A stretch of 64,000 nucleotides of DNA from Metarhizium brunneum (Eukaryota; Ascomycota; Sordariomycetes; Hypocreales; Clavicipitaceae): the NCBI RefSeq assembly GCF_013426205.1, contig NC_089425.1, forward strand, positions 3,224,001-3,288,000. The letters are read 5' to 3'. This document shows positions 24,001-34,941 of the stretch, piece after piece. The position numbers were made by a program, and so were the translations under genes. The notes below the pieces were generated by a model. The model had not been told where the DNA came from. It was given only the letters and a program-made list of their open reading frames with translations, and did no database searches. The stretch's first letter is position 1. Every line of letters starts with the position of its first letter.

Positions 24001-25587
24001 CCCACTGCAACCCCAACTGGAGAGCGCGAGGTGTCATCTCACGGGAAGATCGTTTCAACCGACAGCTCGACTGAGGAACCCGGCAGCCAGATTGCTGGCA
24101 TTGCTTTGGCCGCTGCTGGTGTAGCGGCACTTACAGGCGCGGTGACAGTCGCTGCAGTTGGACAACTCCACGATTCCAAGTCAACAGATGTTGTAGGCTT
24201 CACCGCCGAGCACGACAAGTCTCTAGTCTCTGCAAAAGCATCTGAAACAGAGAAGTGCGGAGATTTGACCGAGGCTCAAGGAAAGTCAACTGCTGCATGT
24301 GAGACTTTAGCCCCAGCAGCCGCAGAGCTGGAAGTTGAACCGACGCAAAGTTCTGGCCTCACAATACGTGCAAGTGATGTTGATTTAAGAGCTCCCACAC
24401 CTGCTGTGGTGGTCCCTGACATGGCAATGGTTGATCAACAACGAAACAAGTCTTTGAAGCGCAAGCAGAAGCTGGCGGTCCGGAACGTCGAGGATACAGT
24501 TGCGGCTGCAGTTGTCATTTATGCCACTGCTGAAGCTTTGAGCCCTCCCGCTAGCCCTAAGGCTGGTGATACCTTCCAAGACCATGAAGGGGAATTTCCC
24601 TCCGTTGTTTCACGGGAAATTGTTGAGGAGGACTCGCACCAGCTTGATACTGACTTATCTGCAGACGAAACTTCAAGAGACCCTCGAGCGTCAAGTGGCG
24701 AAAGGGAAAGGGAGAGGACTCGCCGCCGTAGACAGTCTTCTCACCAGTCTAGCCGATCTAGCCGTAGTCGTGGCGACGAGGAGCATCGCGAGAGCAGACG
24801 ACAGTCGTCACATGGCTCGCATGGCCCACACAGTCGCCGACATCGTGCTGATAGTACAGGAGAAGACGCCTCAAAGACGCCGCCCAGAACTCCTAGGCGA
24901 CGAGACAGCGGTGTCTCTGGAGAAAGCTCTGGAAGTTCTGGCAAACGACGAACACCAGAAGAAAAAGCCGAGCACGAACGACGCAGAGCGGAGCGCCACC
25001 TTGGCGATCAAGACTCTGAACGTCGTGAACGATCGGAACCTTCTGAGCGCTCGGAACGTTCCACGCATAGAGATCGCAAGGGCAGCAGAGACGTGGACCA
25101 CCCTGCGGAACGAAGCCATCGCTCCTCGCGCCGGCATAGCCACTCTAGCCAGCACAAGTCTGACCGTATTCCTTCTGCTTCTGCTCCTGTCGAAAGGGAG
25201 CCACTTATCCAGCCTTCTGACAAGCGGTTTTTTGAGATTAAGAATAGTGAAGGAATAGTAGGCAGCGGTTTGCCCCCCACGATCGCAGGGGAGACCACGG
25301 TTGAAGTTGAAATCGAGGTTGAAGCTCCTAGGGCAACAGAGGCACCCAAGAGATCCAACACGACGCGATCCAAATACGGTTTCGGACGCCTCTCAACCGA
25401 TCAATCTCGCCCCAAGACTACGAAGACGCGAGAGTCGGCTGACGTTCCTCGAGGTTCTTCATCGAAGGGCAGTGTTACAACTTCCGAAGATAACGCCAGA
25501 CGGGCTAGGAAGTCTGAGCGTAGTAAGAAGGAAGAAGAGAAGAAGCCTACTGGGTTCAAAGGCGTGCTAAAGAGGATATTTGGATGA
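15018..25587 (+). CDS. Giant acidic low-complexity protein, 'involucrin-repeat' type (3464 aa)
   Basis: Three exons (15018-15104, 15197-15257, 15341-25587) give 3464 aa; the last exon alone is 10.2 kb. Exon 1 encodes MAATTDLSAAQPTLQAEPLV; both short introns have good donors (GTATGA, GTACAC) and keep frame. Parts in order: a Lys-rich block (about 80-135); a very long Glu/Pro/Ala/Thr-rich region to about 1720; an Ala/Gly-rich hydrophobic stretch at about 1727-1750 (AAAAAIIAGIAAAAGGAALV); a second acidic region; a similar stretch at about 2966-2990 (IAGIALAAAGVAALTGAVTV); a helix-like block near 3088-3116 (KQKLAVRNVEDTVAAAVVIY); an Arg/Ser-rich region (about 3169-3335); and a basic tail ending TGFKGVLKRIFG. 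No enzyme domain is visible. Proteins of this look are annotated 'involucrin repeat protein' in fungi. A scaffold or tether role, possibly leashin-like, is inference only. Confidence 0.85.
17134..17169 (+). repeat. 12-bp tandem repeat inside the giant gene
   Basis: Three consecutive copies of CCAGCGGACATA (the last one diverged) encode the tandem PADI-PADI-PADG. This is a small in-frame coding microrepeat, a sign that the low-complexity region grows by slippage or unequal exchange. Confidence 0.8.
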
Positions 25588-26278
25588 TGTGTTTTACTTT
25601 GTGGACAATCACGATGTATGATGTGTACGAGTCAATGACCCACGAGTTTTGCGAGATTGAGTTATTGTCGACTTTTGGGTTATGTGCTTAATGTTTGGAA
25701 TATGATGGCAATGAAATTGATGTGTGTTCCCGAAGTGTTGCTACCTAAGAAGTGATTTGATTTCGGAGAGGAGAGACCATGGTATGAAACAGGCCAGTTG
25801 GATCCCAAATTCAGAAACCGCGCTGCTGCCGACATATGTCCATGACGTTTGTGTTTTGTCAACAGCATCTGCATCCCTTGGGTTCTCAGTTTTATGTAGC
25901 ATTGGCTAACTTGCTGAACATACCAATTGCCCTTTTTGTCACGTCGACGTTTACCTGCCAAGACCACTGAGACCCCCTACGAACATTCGGCAAGCTAGTC
26001 ACGTGAGCACTGCGGGCAAGAAGTTAAGCTGCGATGCGATAACTCTTATCGACGCAATGCTCCACAATTTCGCACAGCGGAGCCCTAATTTCGTGCCATT
26101 TTGTCACTCGCACCAAATTTTCAGGCTGTTGCAGCACCAATTGGGAGGCATCTTAGCAGAGTGGGCTGTCCGTCTTTTTTCCTCTCCTCCATTCAACCAC
26201 ACCACGCACATTTACAAAGGCGCAGGATTCGACCTCTTTGCGTTCTTCCCGACAAAAACTCACTCAATACCTTTAAAA
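25588..26278. other. Intergenic region between the giant gene and RPL22
   Basis: It holds the 3' UTR of the upstream gene and the promoter of RPL22. The 150 bases before the RPL22 ATG are pyrimidine-rich. No other gene is supported. Confidence 0.5.
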
Positions 26279-27048
26279 ATGGCTCCTCAGACAGTATGTA
26301 CATTACAAACCGCTTTGCTGTTTGGCGCAACACCACCCATTGGCCGATGAATCTCTCGTTTCCGTCGTTGCTCGCGCCCAGTCAACGCCCTCGATTGTAT
26401 GAAAATGCTGTCGAGGCTGTAACTTGATGGGCCGGGGTAGTGATGGGCATAGACAGGATCCATTGAGCTTCGGGCGGCTTTGAAGTATCTTGCGCCGTGA
26501 AATGTGCAGTAGGCTAAGTTGTCATTGTCTTGATAGAAGAAGTCGGGCAAGGCCCAGAAGCAGACCAAGAAGGTAAGTTTTTCATCGTCCTCGGGACGTT
26601 GCGACTCTGTGCGGCGAGGTTCGCGTGCTGACGGAGGCGTGGCAGTTCATCATCAACGCTCAGCAGCCGGCCAACGACAAGATCTTCGACGTCTCCGCCT
26701 TTGAGAAGTTCCTCCAGGATACCATCAAGGTCGAGGGCCGCACCAACAACCTGGGCGACAACGTCATTGTTCAGCAGCAGGGCGAGGGCAAGATCGAGAT
26801 CATTGCCCACAATGAGCTGTCTGGTCGCTACCTCAAGTACCTGTATGTGCTGGTGTTGCAAATGAGCCGCGGAGGCAGGTGTATCTTGTGGGACGGACGT
26901 GCTAACTGATAATTTTTACAGGACCAAGAAGTTCCTCAAGAAGCAGCAGCTCCGTGACTGGCTCCGTGTCGTCTCCACCTCCCGTGGTGTTTACGAGCTC
27001 AAGTTCTTCAACGTTGTCAACGACGAGGCTGACGAGGACGACGAGTAA
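26279..27048 (+). CDS. RPL22: 60S ribosomal protein L22 (eL22)
   Basis: Four exons (26279-26293, 26537-26572, 26646-26842, 26922-27048) give 124 aa. eL22 is a structural protein of the large ribosomal subunit. The first exon encodes only MAPQT and the second [12 protein letters not shown]; the core [24 protein letters not shown] segment begins in exon 3 as FIINAQQP, followed by [28 protein letters not shown] and [16 protein letters not shown], then the usual acidic end NDEADEDDE. Many small 5' exons with a 243 bp first intron are typical for fungal ribosomal protein genes, where such introns often affect expression. I looked for a C/D-box snoRNA in intron 1 and saw none with both boxes. Confidence 0.96.
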
Positions 27049-27410
27049 ATTAGGTCCGCTTCGCTGCGTCTCTAACGATTACTTGACAAGTCTTGCCAGC
27101 AACGAGAAATGGATTTTTCGGTGATGATTGGGGAATGTGGATATGGGTCTGAGATGATGCTTCAAGGATTGTTTCACAATACAAGATACCTCCAATATAA
27201 CCAGCCATTTTGAGTGAGGCTACCGTTTTGATTTCCCAAATAAAAAACTGTGTGAATATGATGTATCCTTGCAAGTAGTCTATGTATTGCCATGCAGTAG
27301 TATCATTAGTTTATGCCATATCGCCGGGTATATGCAACACTCATCCAACTTCCCCCTATGCCAATCTAATCCACGTCCACGGCACCGCCTGAAACACATT
27401 TTTCCAGCCT
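27049..27410. other. Convergent 3' intergenic region (RPL22 / mitochondrial carrier)
   Basis: A 362 bp stretch between the RPL22 stop and the carrier stop on the other strand; it should hold both 3' UTRs. Nothing else is seen. Confidence 0.6.
27239..27244 (+). terminator. Possible poly(A) signal of RPL22
   Basis: An AATAAA hexamer lies about 190 bases after the RPL22 stop codon. Fungal poly(A) signals are loose, so this is only a candidate. Confidence 0.3.
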
Positions 27411-28570
27411 TCAAGGCAGCGACCTCATGACGCCCTCAAATGCCACCAGCGCCATGGCATTCGCCGGAAACGCCCTCAAGAAGCACGGCAAAAACCCTCT
27501 CCAGTATCCCCTCCACCCACTCTCATTGTACACAGCCACCGCGGCATTCTTCCATCTGGGGAACCTCCTCTCCCCGTCTCCCAAGCCTCCCCCCAGCGGA
27601 TCCGTCATGATCCTCTGCTTGACCAAATCACTCGGATAGCTGGTCAGCCAGAAAATCTGCGCGCTCAGACCGCCCGCCCAGAAGTTGATGGCCGGGGCGC
27701 TCATGTTGGTCCTCTGCCTCATCCATCTCGAAATCATATCGTAGCTGCCCCACCAGCAGAAGAACATGCTCCGAAAAATAATGGTGGCGCACAATCCGTG
27801 GTAGACGCCGCGCACGCCGTGGTGGGTGTAAATCTTGCGCAGGCAATCGATGGGGCCAGAGTACATGCGCTCCGACTTGTTGGCGGCATATTGAATCTGC
27901 AGACGGGCCTTGACGTGTTCGACTGGTGCGGCGATGAAGCTCACGGTCGTGCCGGCGAGGATGCCTGCAATGCCGTGGCCCAGCGGCGGGAGGTACGTCG
28001 GTGATAACGCTGATGGTGGTGATGAGGTCGGAGAGGATTTGAGCGCGTCAAGGAGGGCGGTGAATCCGAGGCCAGCGCCGTCTCCGGCGCCGGGTGTCCA
28101 TGATGATGCGTGGAAGAGATTCTCAGCTATTAGGCGGCGGTAGACGGTTAGGGAGCCGAGCATGATGGAGTCCATGAACATCCAGCCGACGAGGGGCGGC
28201 GTTGCGCCCTTGTAAAGGCCGCGAATGCCTTCATTTTTGACGGTTTGCGTGACGCATTGCAGGGGACCGCTGAACCGGCCCTTGTTGGTTGTTTGCAGGC
28301 GGACTTTGATGGTGTCAAAGGGGTGGCCGACTGGTATTCAGGTCAGTTTGCATTCTCCATTGCATGGCCCGGTAGAGCGTTGATTTAATCGACGACTGCA
28401 GTGAGATGGAATCAATGGATAGGGGGCGTTGGCTTCTCACCCGTCAGTTTTGCGATGCCGCTAAACACGCCCGCCACAAAGCCCTTGTAGTCCCGTCGCG
28501 ACGATGGTTTCACAGCTGTAGGAGGCACGCCTTCCGCCTTCATCTGCGCATCTAGAGCCGTCGAGGCCAT
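27411..28570 (-). CDS. Mitochondrial carrier protein (SLC25 family)
   Basis: Two exons on the minus strand (28570-28441 and 28330-27411; intron 110 bp) give 349 aa. SLC25 carriers exchange small metabolites across the inner mitochondrial membrane. The three tandem ~100-residue repeats are visible through their signature motifs: GHPFDTIKVRLQ (from residue 45), APVEHVKARLQ (178-188) and YPSDLVKQR (275-283). Each repeat also has the G-x3-G/aromatic segments, for example EGIRGLYKGATPPLVGWM and HHGVRGVYHGL. The start MASTALDAQMKAEG was chosen because it is followed closely by repeat 1 (DYKGFVAGVFSGIAKLTVGH). The pattern resembles the acylcarnitine/amino-acid branch, but substrate cannot be assigned from these motifs. 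Repeat 1 and 2 are separated by a longer Ser/Pro/Gly linker than usual (about 118-162). Confidence 0.9.
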
Positions 28571-30855
28571 GGTGACGACCTCGGAAGGTAGCTGGCCCTG
28601 GCCTGTCAAGTGTTTGTGACTCGGGCACAGAGGCGATGGCGGGGTATTTTGTCCACAATGTCAGAGGTGAGGGTTGGTGGCCAGCTCAAAAAGCCATCGA
28701 GGTGAGGTGCCGACAAGCCTATAATTTGAGAGTCTGGGGAAAAACAATTGCCGATCGTTGGGTTGAATTAATGGAAGAAAGGTATAGAACAAAGTCCAGC
28801 ATGAGGAGCAAGCGACTGCGATTCTAGGACCTCGGGGAAGTTTTTGGTGGAGACTCAAGACAGTGCCTGCGGAATCGGAGCCTTCGGCCAGCGGATCGAC
28901 TCTCGACTCCTGCTTGACACAGCAGAGGTCCAGACTCACCACACATCACACATCACACAACTCGAAACGGTCACGACTGGATGCATCACGGCCCGAATAG
29001 CCTTGGAGATGCCGCAATGTTTCCGTACAAAAAGATTCGGGCTCGGCTTCCCCGTCTACCTGGCTTGCACGTTGCTACATGTTCAACTTTGCAAGATGGG
29101 CATCAGCAATGGATTCAGAGAATCTTTCTTCTCAGTCGTCCATCATGCTCAGTAGAATGACAATGGCACTCGCTATGCAACATGTTTCATTCTTCAAATA
29201 CAGCGCCCACGGCCATCCGCAGTTCTTTGCAGGCTCTGTTTTCTTGCGACTGTAGAGGCCTGGCACTCCAGGATGGCTTCACCAATGCAGTTGACGTCTA
29301 ATCCCTGGGATTCCAGGATCCCGATGGCGGTGAGTTTGGCAAAAAGATGCGACTAGATTGATCTTGTCACCGACATGTGCGATCCTAACAAAGCAGAAAT
29401 GGGCAGCATGTAGCACTACAGTTCTGTCTACCCGGGTACATTCAAGAGACGCAGATATAATGAGCACGACGGCAATATTTCTCTGAGTCACCAACACAAG
29501 GCCACGAAACGCCTTCTGCTGCATCAAGTTGGCGGTAAAATTGAAACATCGTTTCCGGCTTGAGGCCATCATGTCCCGCATTAGGTCTCACACAACCATC
29601 ATTCCCGGCGATGTACCATCTGAATCTGGATGCCTATGCGAGCGAATTCCACCGTCTCTGTGGCCCTCGTCCTGACTATGTACTCTCGAATTACCTGATT
29701 TGGGTATCGCTTTGGGCACCCATTCGTCCCGGGATCTGGCTTGTGGCTGGTTTATGTTCTGAGCAGCTTGTGGAAATGCTTCGTTGGGGATCGCGCATCA
29801 CGATTTTATTTCACGATTGGTAAAATGCAACATTTCAATTCATCCAAATCTTCTTGGGGGTTCAATAACGCGCAATTTGTTTATGGTGAGAAGAGATCAT
29901 GGAGATCTGGGAACAGTTGAGGGTATTTGTTGAAGCGAGCGGCGGCTATGTCTTTGGCCACCTCAATCAAGCATCAGGATTGATCGGCTCATTACGTTTG
30001 CCTTCAAATGAACAGTCGACAGCCTGCTGCGACTTCAATCGATATCAATTTTCTGCCCGTACATGAGAGAGTCGGGGCCACATTTCGATTCGCGAACTTC
30101 AGAACCTCTGCTTAACAAATCGGACATCAAGCGACCGGGTATTTTGCACTTCAGCGATGAGCAAGCTCAATTACTGACATTAGTAAGCAAATTCTCAGCG
30201 AAGCAAACGTCTGCGAGATTTTTACGGAATAATCCATTGGCCTAGTATTACGAAGAATTTGTGGTGCATCTATCCGTTCCCGAGGACAGCAGCTCCTCAG
30301 TGACGCAAGCAACGGCTGCAAGGGATCCAAGTGAATCAGTGATCATCGCTCGTGTTCTGCCACATCAACAACTACTAGTTGCAGTTCCAAACAGCCATGG
30401 CTGCCACACTTTCTCCACCACCATCTTCACCTCCACCTCCAACTGGCAAACAGGCTCTGAAAGACTGGAGAAGGATAAACAAGGTGTTGTTTGCACGAGT
30501 TGTCAGGGGGCGCGCTTTTGAGGCTGCTTTCGGACTGCACGCTCTTCCATCTGCCACAGCCAGCATGGAGGCCATTCTCGCCCGCCCTGGACATGCGTCA
30601 TAAGAAATGGGTCGGGTCTCCTTTCACGCCTTGTTTTGCAACTTGGTATCCGTCTTGGAAATCTCTTGGCATTTTGGACTTGACAACCTCATCGATGCTG
30701 CGACCGTTTGCTTGAATGAAGATACGGCGCGCAGGTCTGTTGTAATTGCGCGGTAAACGACTTTTTGTCACTCGTTTGGTCGTGGCGTCTCTTCCTCTTT
30801 CTCTCTCTCTTTCTCTTTTCAATGAAAGCATTATTCCAAATTGGTTATTGCCACC
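28571..30855. other. Divergent intergenic region, no supported gene
   Basis: About 2.3 kb between the carrier (-) and the Dcw1-like gene (+). Only short frames without features occur. The stretch 30780-30855 is a CT-rich (TTTCTCTC) leader of the Dcw1-like gene. Confidence 0.45.
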
Positions 30856-32451
30856 ATGAAGTTGCCATCGTCTCCTTTAATGCTGCTGGCCGCTGGTCGC
30901 CTGAGTGTTGCAGCGTCTGTCTTTTCGCTCGACTCTGATGGTGCGTCGTTGTACAAACAACGCCAACAAGGCACCCCAAACAAATAAAGAATAAACCGAC
31001 TGACGATACTTTCAGACGAAATTAAAAAGTCAGCCAGCATACTGGCCTGGGACATGCTTCAATATTATCACGGCAACGAATCCGGAGGCACGCCCGGAAT
31101 CCTTCCCGGACCGCCGCCGGCCGGCGACTATTATTGGTGGGAAGGCGGAGCCATGTGGGGCACCCTCATCCAGTATTGGGCCTTGACTGGCGACTCGACT
31201 TACAACAACATCATCATGCAGGCCATGCAGTTCCAGGTCGGAGAGGGCCAGGACTACATGCCGCGTAATGTGACGGCCTCTCTGGGGAACGATGACCAGG
31301 CCTTCTGGGGCATGGCTGCCATGCTGGCCGCAGAGAATAAGTTTCCCGACCCCCCAGCCAACCGCCCTGGATGGCTTGGCCTTGCGCAGGCCGTCTTTAA
31401 CACGCAGGCGAGTCCTCAGCGACACGACAGCACATGTGGCGGAGGACTTCGATGGCAGATTCCCTTTACTAATAATGGTTATGGCTATAAAAATAGTGAG
31501 TTTTCTTTGGAACTGATGATTCTTGCATAGCTAACTCTTGTCTCAGGCATCGCCAACGGCTGCTTCTTCAACATGGCGGCCAGGCTTGCCCGCTACACAG
31601 GAGACACCAAATACTCCGACTGGGCAGAAAAGACGTGGGACTGGGTTGAGAAAACCGGCTTCATCGATCCTAAAAACTATGCCATCTATGACGGGGCCAA
31701 CGTTGCCCATCAGTGCAAGGACATCAACAAAGTCCAGTACTCGTACAACAACGCCATTTTCGCCGAGGGCGCGGCGTTTATGTACAATATCGCAAGTCTC
31801 TCCCTTTATTGAATGGATTTCCCTGTGTCTCTTCATTGTGCAAAACGACGGCTAACACCTTGCTTTCCCACGGCTCAGACAAACGGCGACCCAATGTGGG
31901 GAGACAGACTCGACAAGCTCATCAACTACGGCCTCAAGACCTTTTTCCCCCATGACGTTGCTGTCGAAATCTCATGTGAGCTCAACGACGGCTGTAAAAC
32001 AGACATGTTTACGTACAAGGGCTTTGTGCACCGCTGGTATGCAATAATCACGCAGATTGCGCCTTTTACAGCAGAGCGCATCCTCCCCGTGCTCCAGAAG
32101 TCGGCACAAGCTGCGGTCGCACAGTGCACAGGCGGCGCCAACGGCCGGCAGTGCGGTCTGAAATGGGCAGACGGCAAGTATGACGGCAGGACGGGGGTCG
32201 GGCAAGAGATGAGTGTGCTGGCAGCCGTGCAGAGTTTGCTGATTGGCAAGGCGAGGCCGCCTGTGACCCATGATTCGGGCGGTACCAGTGCGGGTAACCC
32301 GGATGGTGGTCAGGGCGACGGATCGGTGATGCCGAATCAGAAGACTGTTACGGCGGGTGATAGGGCTGGTGCGAGCATTATTACGATTTTATTGCTGGGG
32401 GGAGCGTGCGGCATGTTTGGGTGGATGAGCTACGAGGCGTCTGGGCCTTGA
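30856..32451 (+). CDS. GH76 mannan endo-1,6-alpha-mannosidase, Dcw1/Dfg5-like, GPI-anchored
   Basis: Four exons (30856-30940, 31016-31495, 31547-31791, 31879-32451) give 460 aa. Dcw1/Dfg5 proteins are thought to cross-link GPI wall proteins to the glucan by acting on the GPI glycan. A signal peptide (about 1-22) precedes the GH76 domain with [17 protein letters not shown], the catalytic Asp pair D121-D122 in [17 protein letters not shown] and NSIANGCFF. After about 400 comes a Gly/Ser-rich spacer and a hydrophobic tail ([18 protein letters not shown]) that fits a GPI signal, although a few polar residues follow it. Intron 3 begins with GCAAGT instead of GT; joining there restores the reading [15 protein letters not shown], and no GT donor nearby keeps frame. 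Length and domain order are normal for the family. Confidence 0.93.
31792..31878 (+). other. GC-AG intron in the Dcw1-like gene
   Basis: The donor is GCAAGT, the usual form of the rare GC-AG class with otherwise consensus bases, and the acceptor is CTCAG. The intron is 87 bp and phase 0. Reading through without splicing stops at TGA after 20 bases. Confidence 0.8.
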
Positions 32452-33398
32452 TGTTGGCTTTTTCGTGACTGTTTGATTTTGCAACGATTTTGCGTATCTG
32501 AGATGTAGATGCCTTGTATAATGTGCAGTGGTGGACAAAAGTATACATGCAAATGTAGGGTTTTGGAAATAGTTTTATCCGATGGGCGAGGCCTCTCGAT
32601 TTATAGTTTGAAGTTGGCTGTTTCGCAAAAATATCGTTCATGCCAGGCTGATAAACTCCAGGCAAAGTTGAATTCGCCAGACACTCCATAGCTCATGTGA
32701 ATGCCCCTGGATCTATTTTCCGTCTCACAGCGGCAAGATGCTTCAGCGTACTGTCCCTGCCCTCCCTCCGCAGTTGGTGGCCGGCGCAGATGATGCCGAG
32801 ACCCACACGGCCTCCGGGTCCGCAGACCCGCATATCCGGCCAGTACATGACGGATCTGGCAATTCCATCGGCTCTGTCCAAACCTTGTCGCCACTACGCA
32901 CAACCCATCAGGAGAAACCCATCTTGGTTCATTCAAGGAAACATGCATGTCTCGTTTCCCCATACCAGAGCCCGACTAGCTGCCGTTCGCCCTGCCCGAC
33001 CGACATGACCGCAACTTCACCGGTGAACTTTGCGGGGTCCCCTTGGTTGCTACCCAAATCGAGACAAGGGACAACTCAACTTGCCTGAGGCCACTTGACC
33101 TCGTGTACAAGATTGGGTCGAGACTGTCTGATATCGCAGCTATTGGCTCTCACCGCGATGCATGTTGGTGCGCCGCATGCATTTAGGCAGACAGGGCAAG
33201 CGGGGTAGACAAGAAAAAGGCCAAGCTCGAGGGTATGAAAGCTGGTGAAGGACCAACAGACCGCCTCACTTTTCTTTTTTTTCTTTTTCCCACACACTCG
33301 TGGTCCTCAAGATCACAAAAGATCCTTCTCTCCCTCCTTATCCTCAACTTGGAACCACTGAGCCCAAAACAAAAAAAGTAGCTTCCCATCTCTTCACA
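32452..33398. other. Intergenic region, no supported gene
   Basis: It holds the 3' end of the Dcw1-like transcript and the promoter of the next gene. Just before the ATG at 33399 there is a pyrimidine stretch (about 33267-33300). Short frames on both strands lack features. Confidence 0.45.
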
Positions 33399-34232
33399 AT
33401 GGAAGAGCTTCGCTGTGCGGCCGTCATTTCCAACCTCGAAGGCATCAAAGACGTCCCCTTCTGGATAGACGATGTCGCAAAGCCCGTAAGCCTGCCCAGC
33501 CTAGACAGGCGCGTCGGACGCCTCGAGGCCGCCGTGGGCATCACGCCGCCGCCGCCCGTCACGGAGCCCTCGTGGAACGGGCTGGTCTGGCGCATATGGC
33601 GCCTTCGAAACAGGATGCCCAAGGAGGCCATCAGGGAGTTTGACGCGGAATCCCACGTTGCAGGGGCGGACTTCCGGTCCATGATGCCCGACGCCGCCGA
33701 GATTTCGCTCCAGGATGTCGGAAACGCCCTCGCCAGCATCAAGATGCCCGGGGGGCGTATTCCGTTCGCCCCCGAGCTTGACGACGCCGACCTGTCGCTG
33801 AGCTACATGCTGCAGCGGCTGTGCCACATGGCCGGCAGGAAGAACTTGTACCTTGACGCCGTGCCCGTCGGCCTCGTCGACGTCTATGTCCTCGCCGTCC
33901 GGTTGTCGCTGTACGTAGAGGCCGGCGGCGCCAGGAAGACGACGCGGCCGCCATTGTGGCCGCGGCCTGCTGCGACGGTGCCTGCGCGCCCGGCGAAGCC
34001 TTGCTGTGACTGCTGCGGGTGCTACTGTCACAGTAATAAGGTGGTGCCCATGCCGCCGCCGCCGGGGCGGCGCTGGGCCAGGACCAGGGGCCGCTCGGAG
34101 GCGTCGTCTGTTTCGGAGAGGGAGGTGCCGAGGAAGCGGCGAGGGTGGCTGGCGAGACTGTGCTTTTGGAGGAGGTCGGTGGGTGACTATGAGTCTATTA
34201 CTTCTCGTGGCTCTAGCACCATTGTTGATTAG
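33399..34232 (+). CDS. Orphan protein with a cysteine cluster
   Basis: This single-exon frame encodes 277 aa from ATG 33399; the frame is open further upstream but the upstream part looks like leader. I do not recognise a family. Visible features: a globular N-terminal half with a likely coiled or helical segment (LDRRVGRLEAAVGI near 45-60), LSLSYMLQRLCHMAGRKNLYLDAVPVGLVDVYVLAVRLSLYV-like amphipathic helices near 145-185, then a Pro-rich linker, a tight Cys cluster (CCDCCGCYC around residue 207) and a basic Arg-rich end with a possible nuclear signal (PRKRRGWL). The sequence is GC-rich with strong third-position bias, which supports real coding. It could be a DNA- or metal-binding protein or a palmitoylated one; no function is claimed. 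Confidence 0.65.
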   Translation: MEELRCAAVISNLEGIKDVPFWIDDVAKPVSLPSLDRRVGRLEAAVGITPPPPVTEPSWNGLVWRIWRLRNRMPKEAIREFDAESHVAGADFRSMMPDAAEISLQDVGNALASIKMPGGRIPFAPELDDADLSLSYMLQRLCHMAGRKNLYLDAVPVGLVDVYVLAVRLSLYVEAGGARKTTRPPLWPRPAATVPARPAKPCCDCCGCYCHSNKVVPMPPPPGRRWARTRGRSEASSVSEREVPRKRRGWLARLCFWRRSVGDYESITSRGSSTIVD

Positions 34233-34941
34233 GGCCCTGTTTCGTCGGCTCGAGATGGCCTTGTTCATGGATCGTGATGCTTCGCACTGGTGTTCCATGA
34301 CTGCTTTGGATCCTGTATTCCTCATCTCGTATCAACTAGTTCCTGAATAAAATAACTGCGCCGTACATCTTGATAAACGCCTGTCTGTAGCTGTTGTTGA
34401 CATGTTGAATAAAGGGCACCACTGGATTCACCGTCTCTAATCACCATCACTATGATTGCGAGAAAATATTAAGCTTAGTGACCTATATCCTACTTGGAAT
34501 TCATTACGTACCACTCTTTTCGTTCCTACGAATCCATCACGATGAGTGTCAGCACATGTCGCCCTTTCTATTGGGGCCGTGTTTCGACCCAGCAAAACTA
34601 CTCGTCTCTCAACGTACTCCAGCTGAAGAGAGGCAGTCTCTTTCGTGAGTTTCAGGCAAATCTGCATCTCGAAATGAATAGTGTCGTCAAATAGCAGATA
34701 TATTTGGTTTCCACTGTAGTAAATTTCCAACATTCTGCGCCCAACAGCCAGACGTAGATGTACATTCAACGGTCGGGTCATCGGTATGCTACCAAGTAGG
34801 ATGCAGAGTCATGAAAGAAAATGGCAGGATCAGTCTAGTCTGTGTAAACAAAAGGGGGCTCGCTTATCCTCTGCCCTTTCCTATACTGCTGCTTCTTTGT
34901 TTTTATCTACACATCCGCACGCATCCCAAGCCTCGACTCCC
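34233..34941. other. Convergent 3' intergenic region
   Basis: Lies between the orphan gene (+) and the small secreted protein gene (-). It should hold both 3' UTRs. No gene is supported. Confidence 0.5.
34346..34351 (+). terminator. Possible poly(A) signal of the orphan gene
   Basis: AATAAA about 115 bases after the stop at 34232, with a second AATAAA at 34408-34413. Candidates only. Confidence 0.3.

Noticed and set aside
26294..26536. Possible intronic snoRNA in the first RPL22 intron (GATGA-like box).
   Set aside because: No convincing box C together with a box D and no terminal stem.
29279..29823. Frames of 87-100 codons on both strands between the carrier and the Dcw1-like gene.
   Set aside because: No recognisable protein feature and no plausible exon partners.
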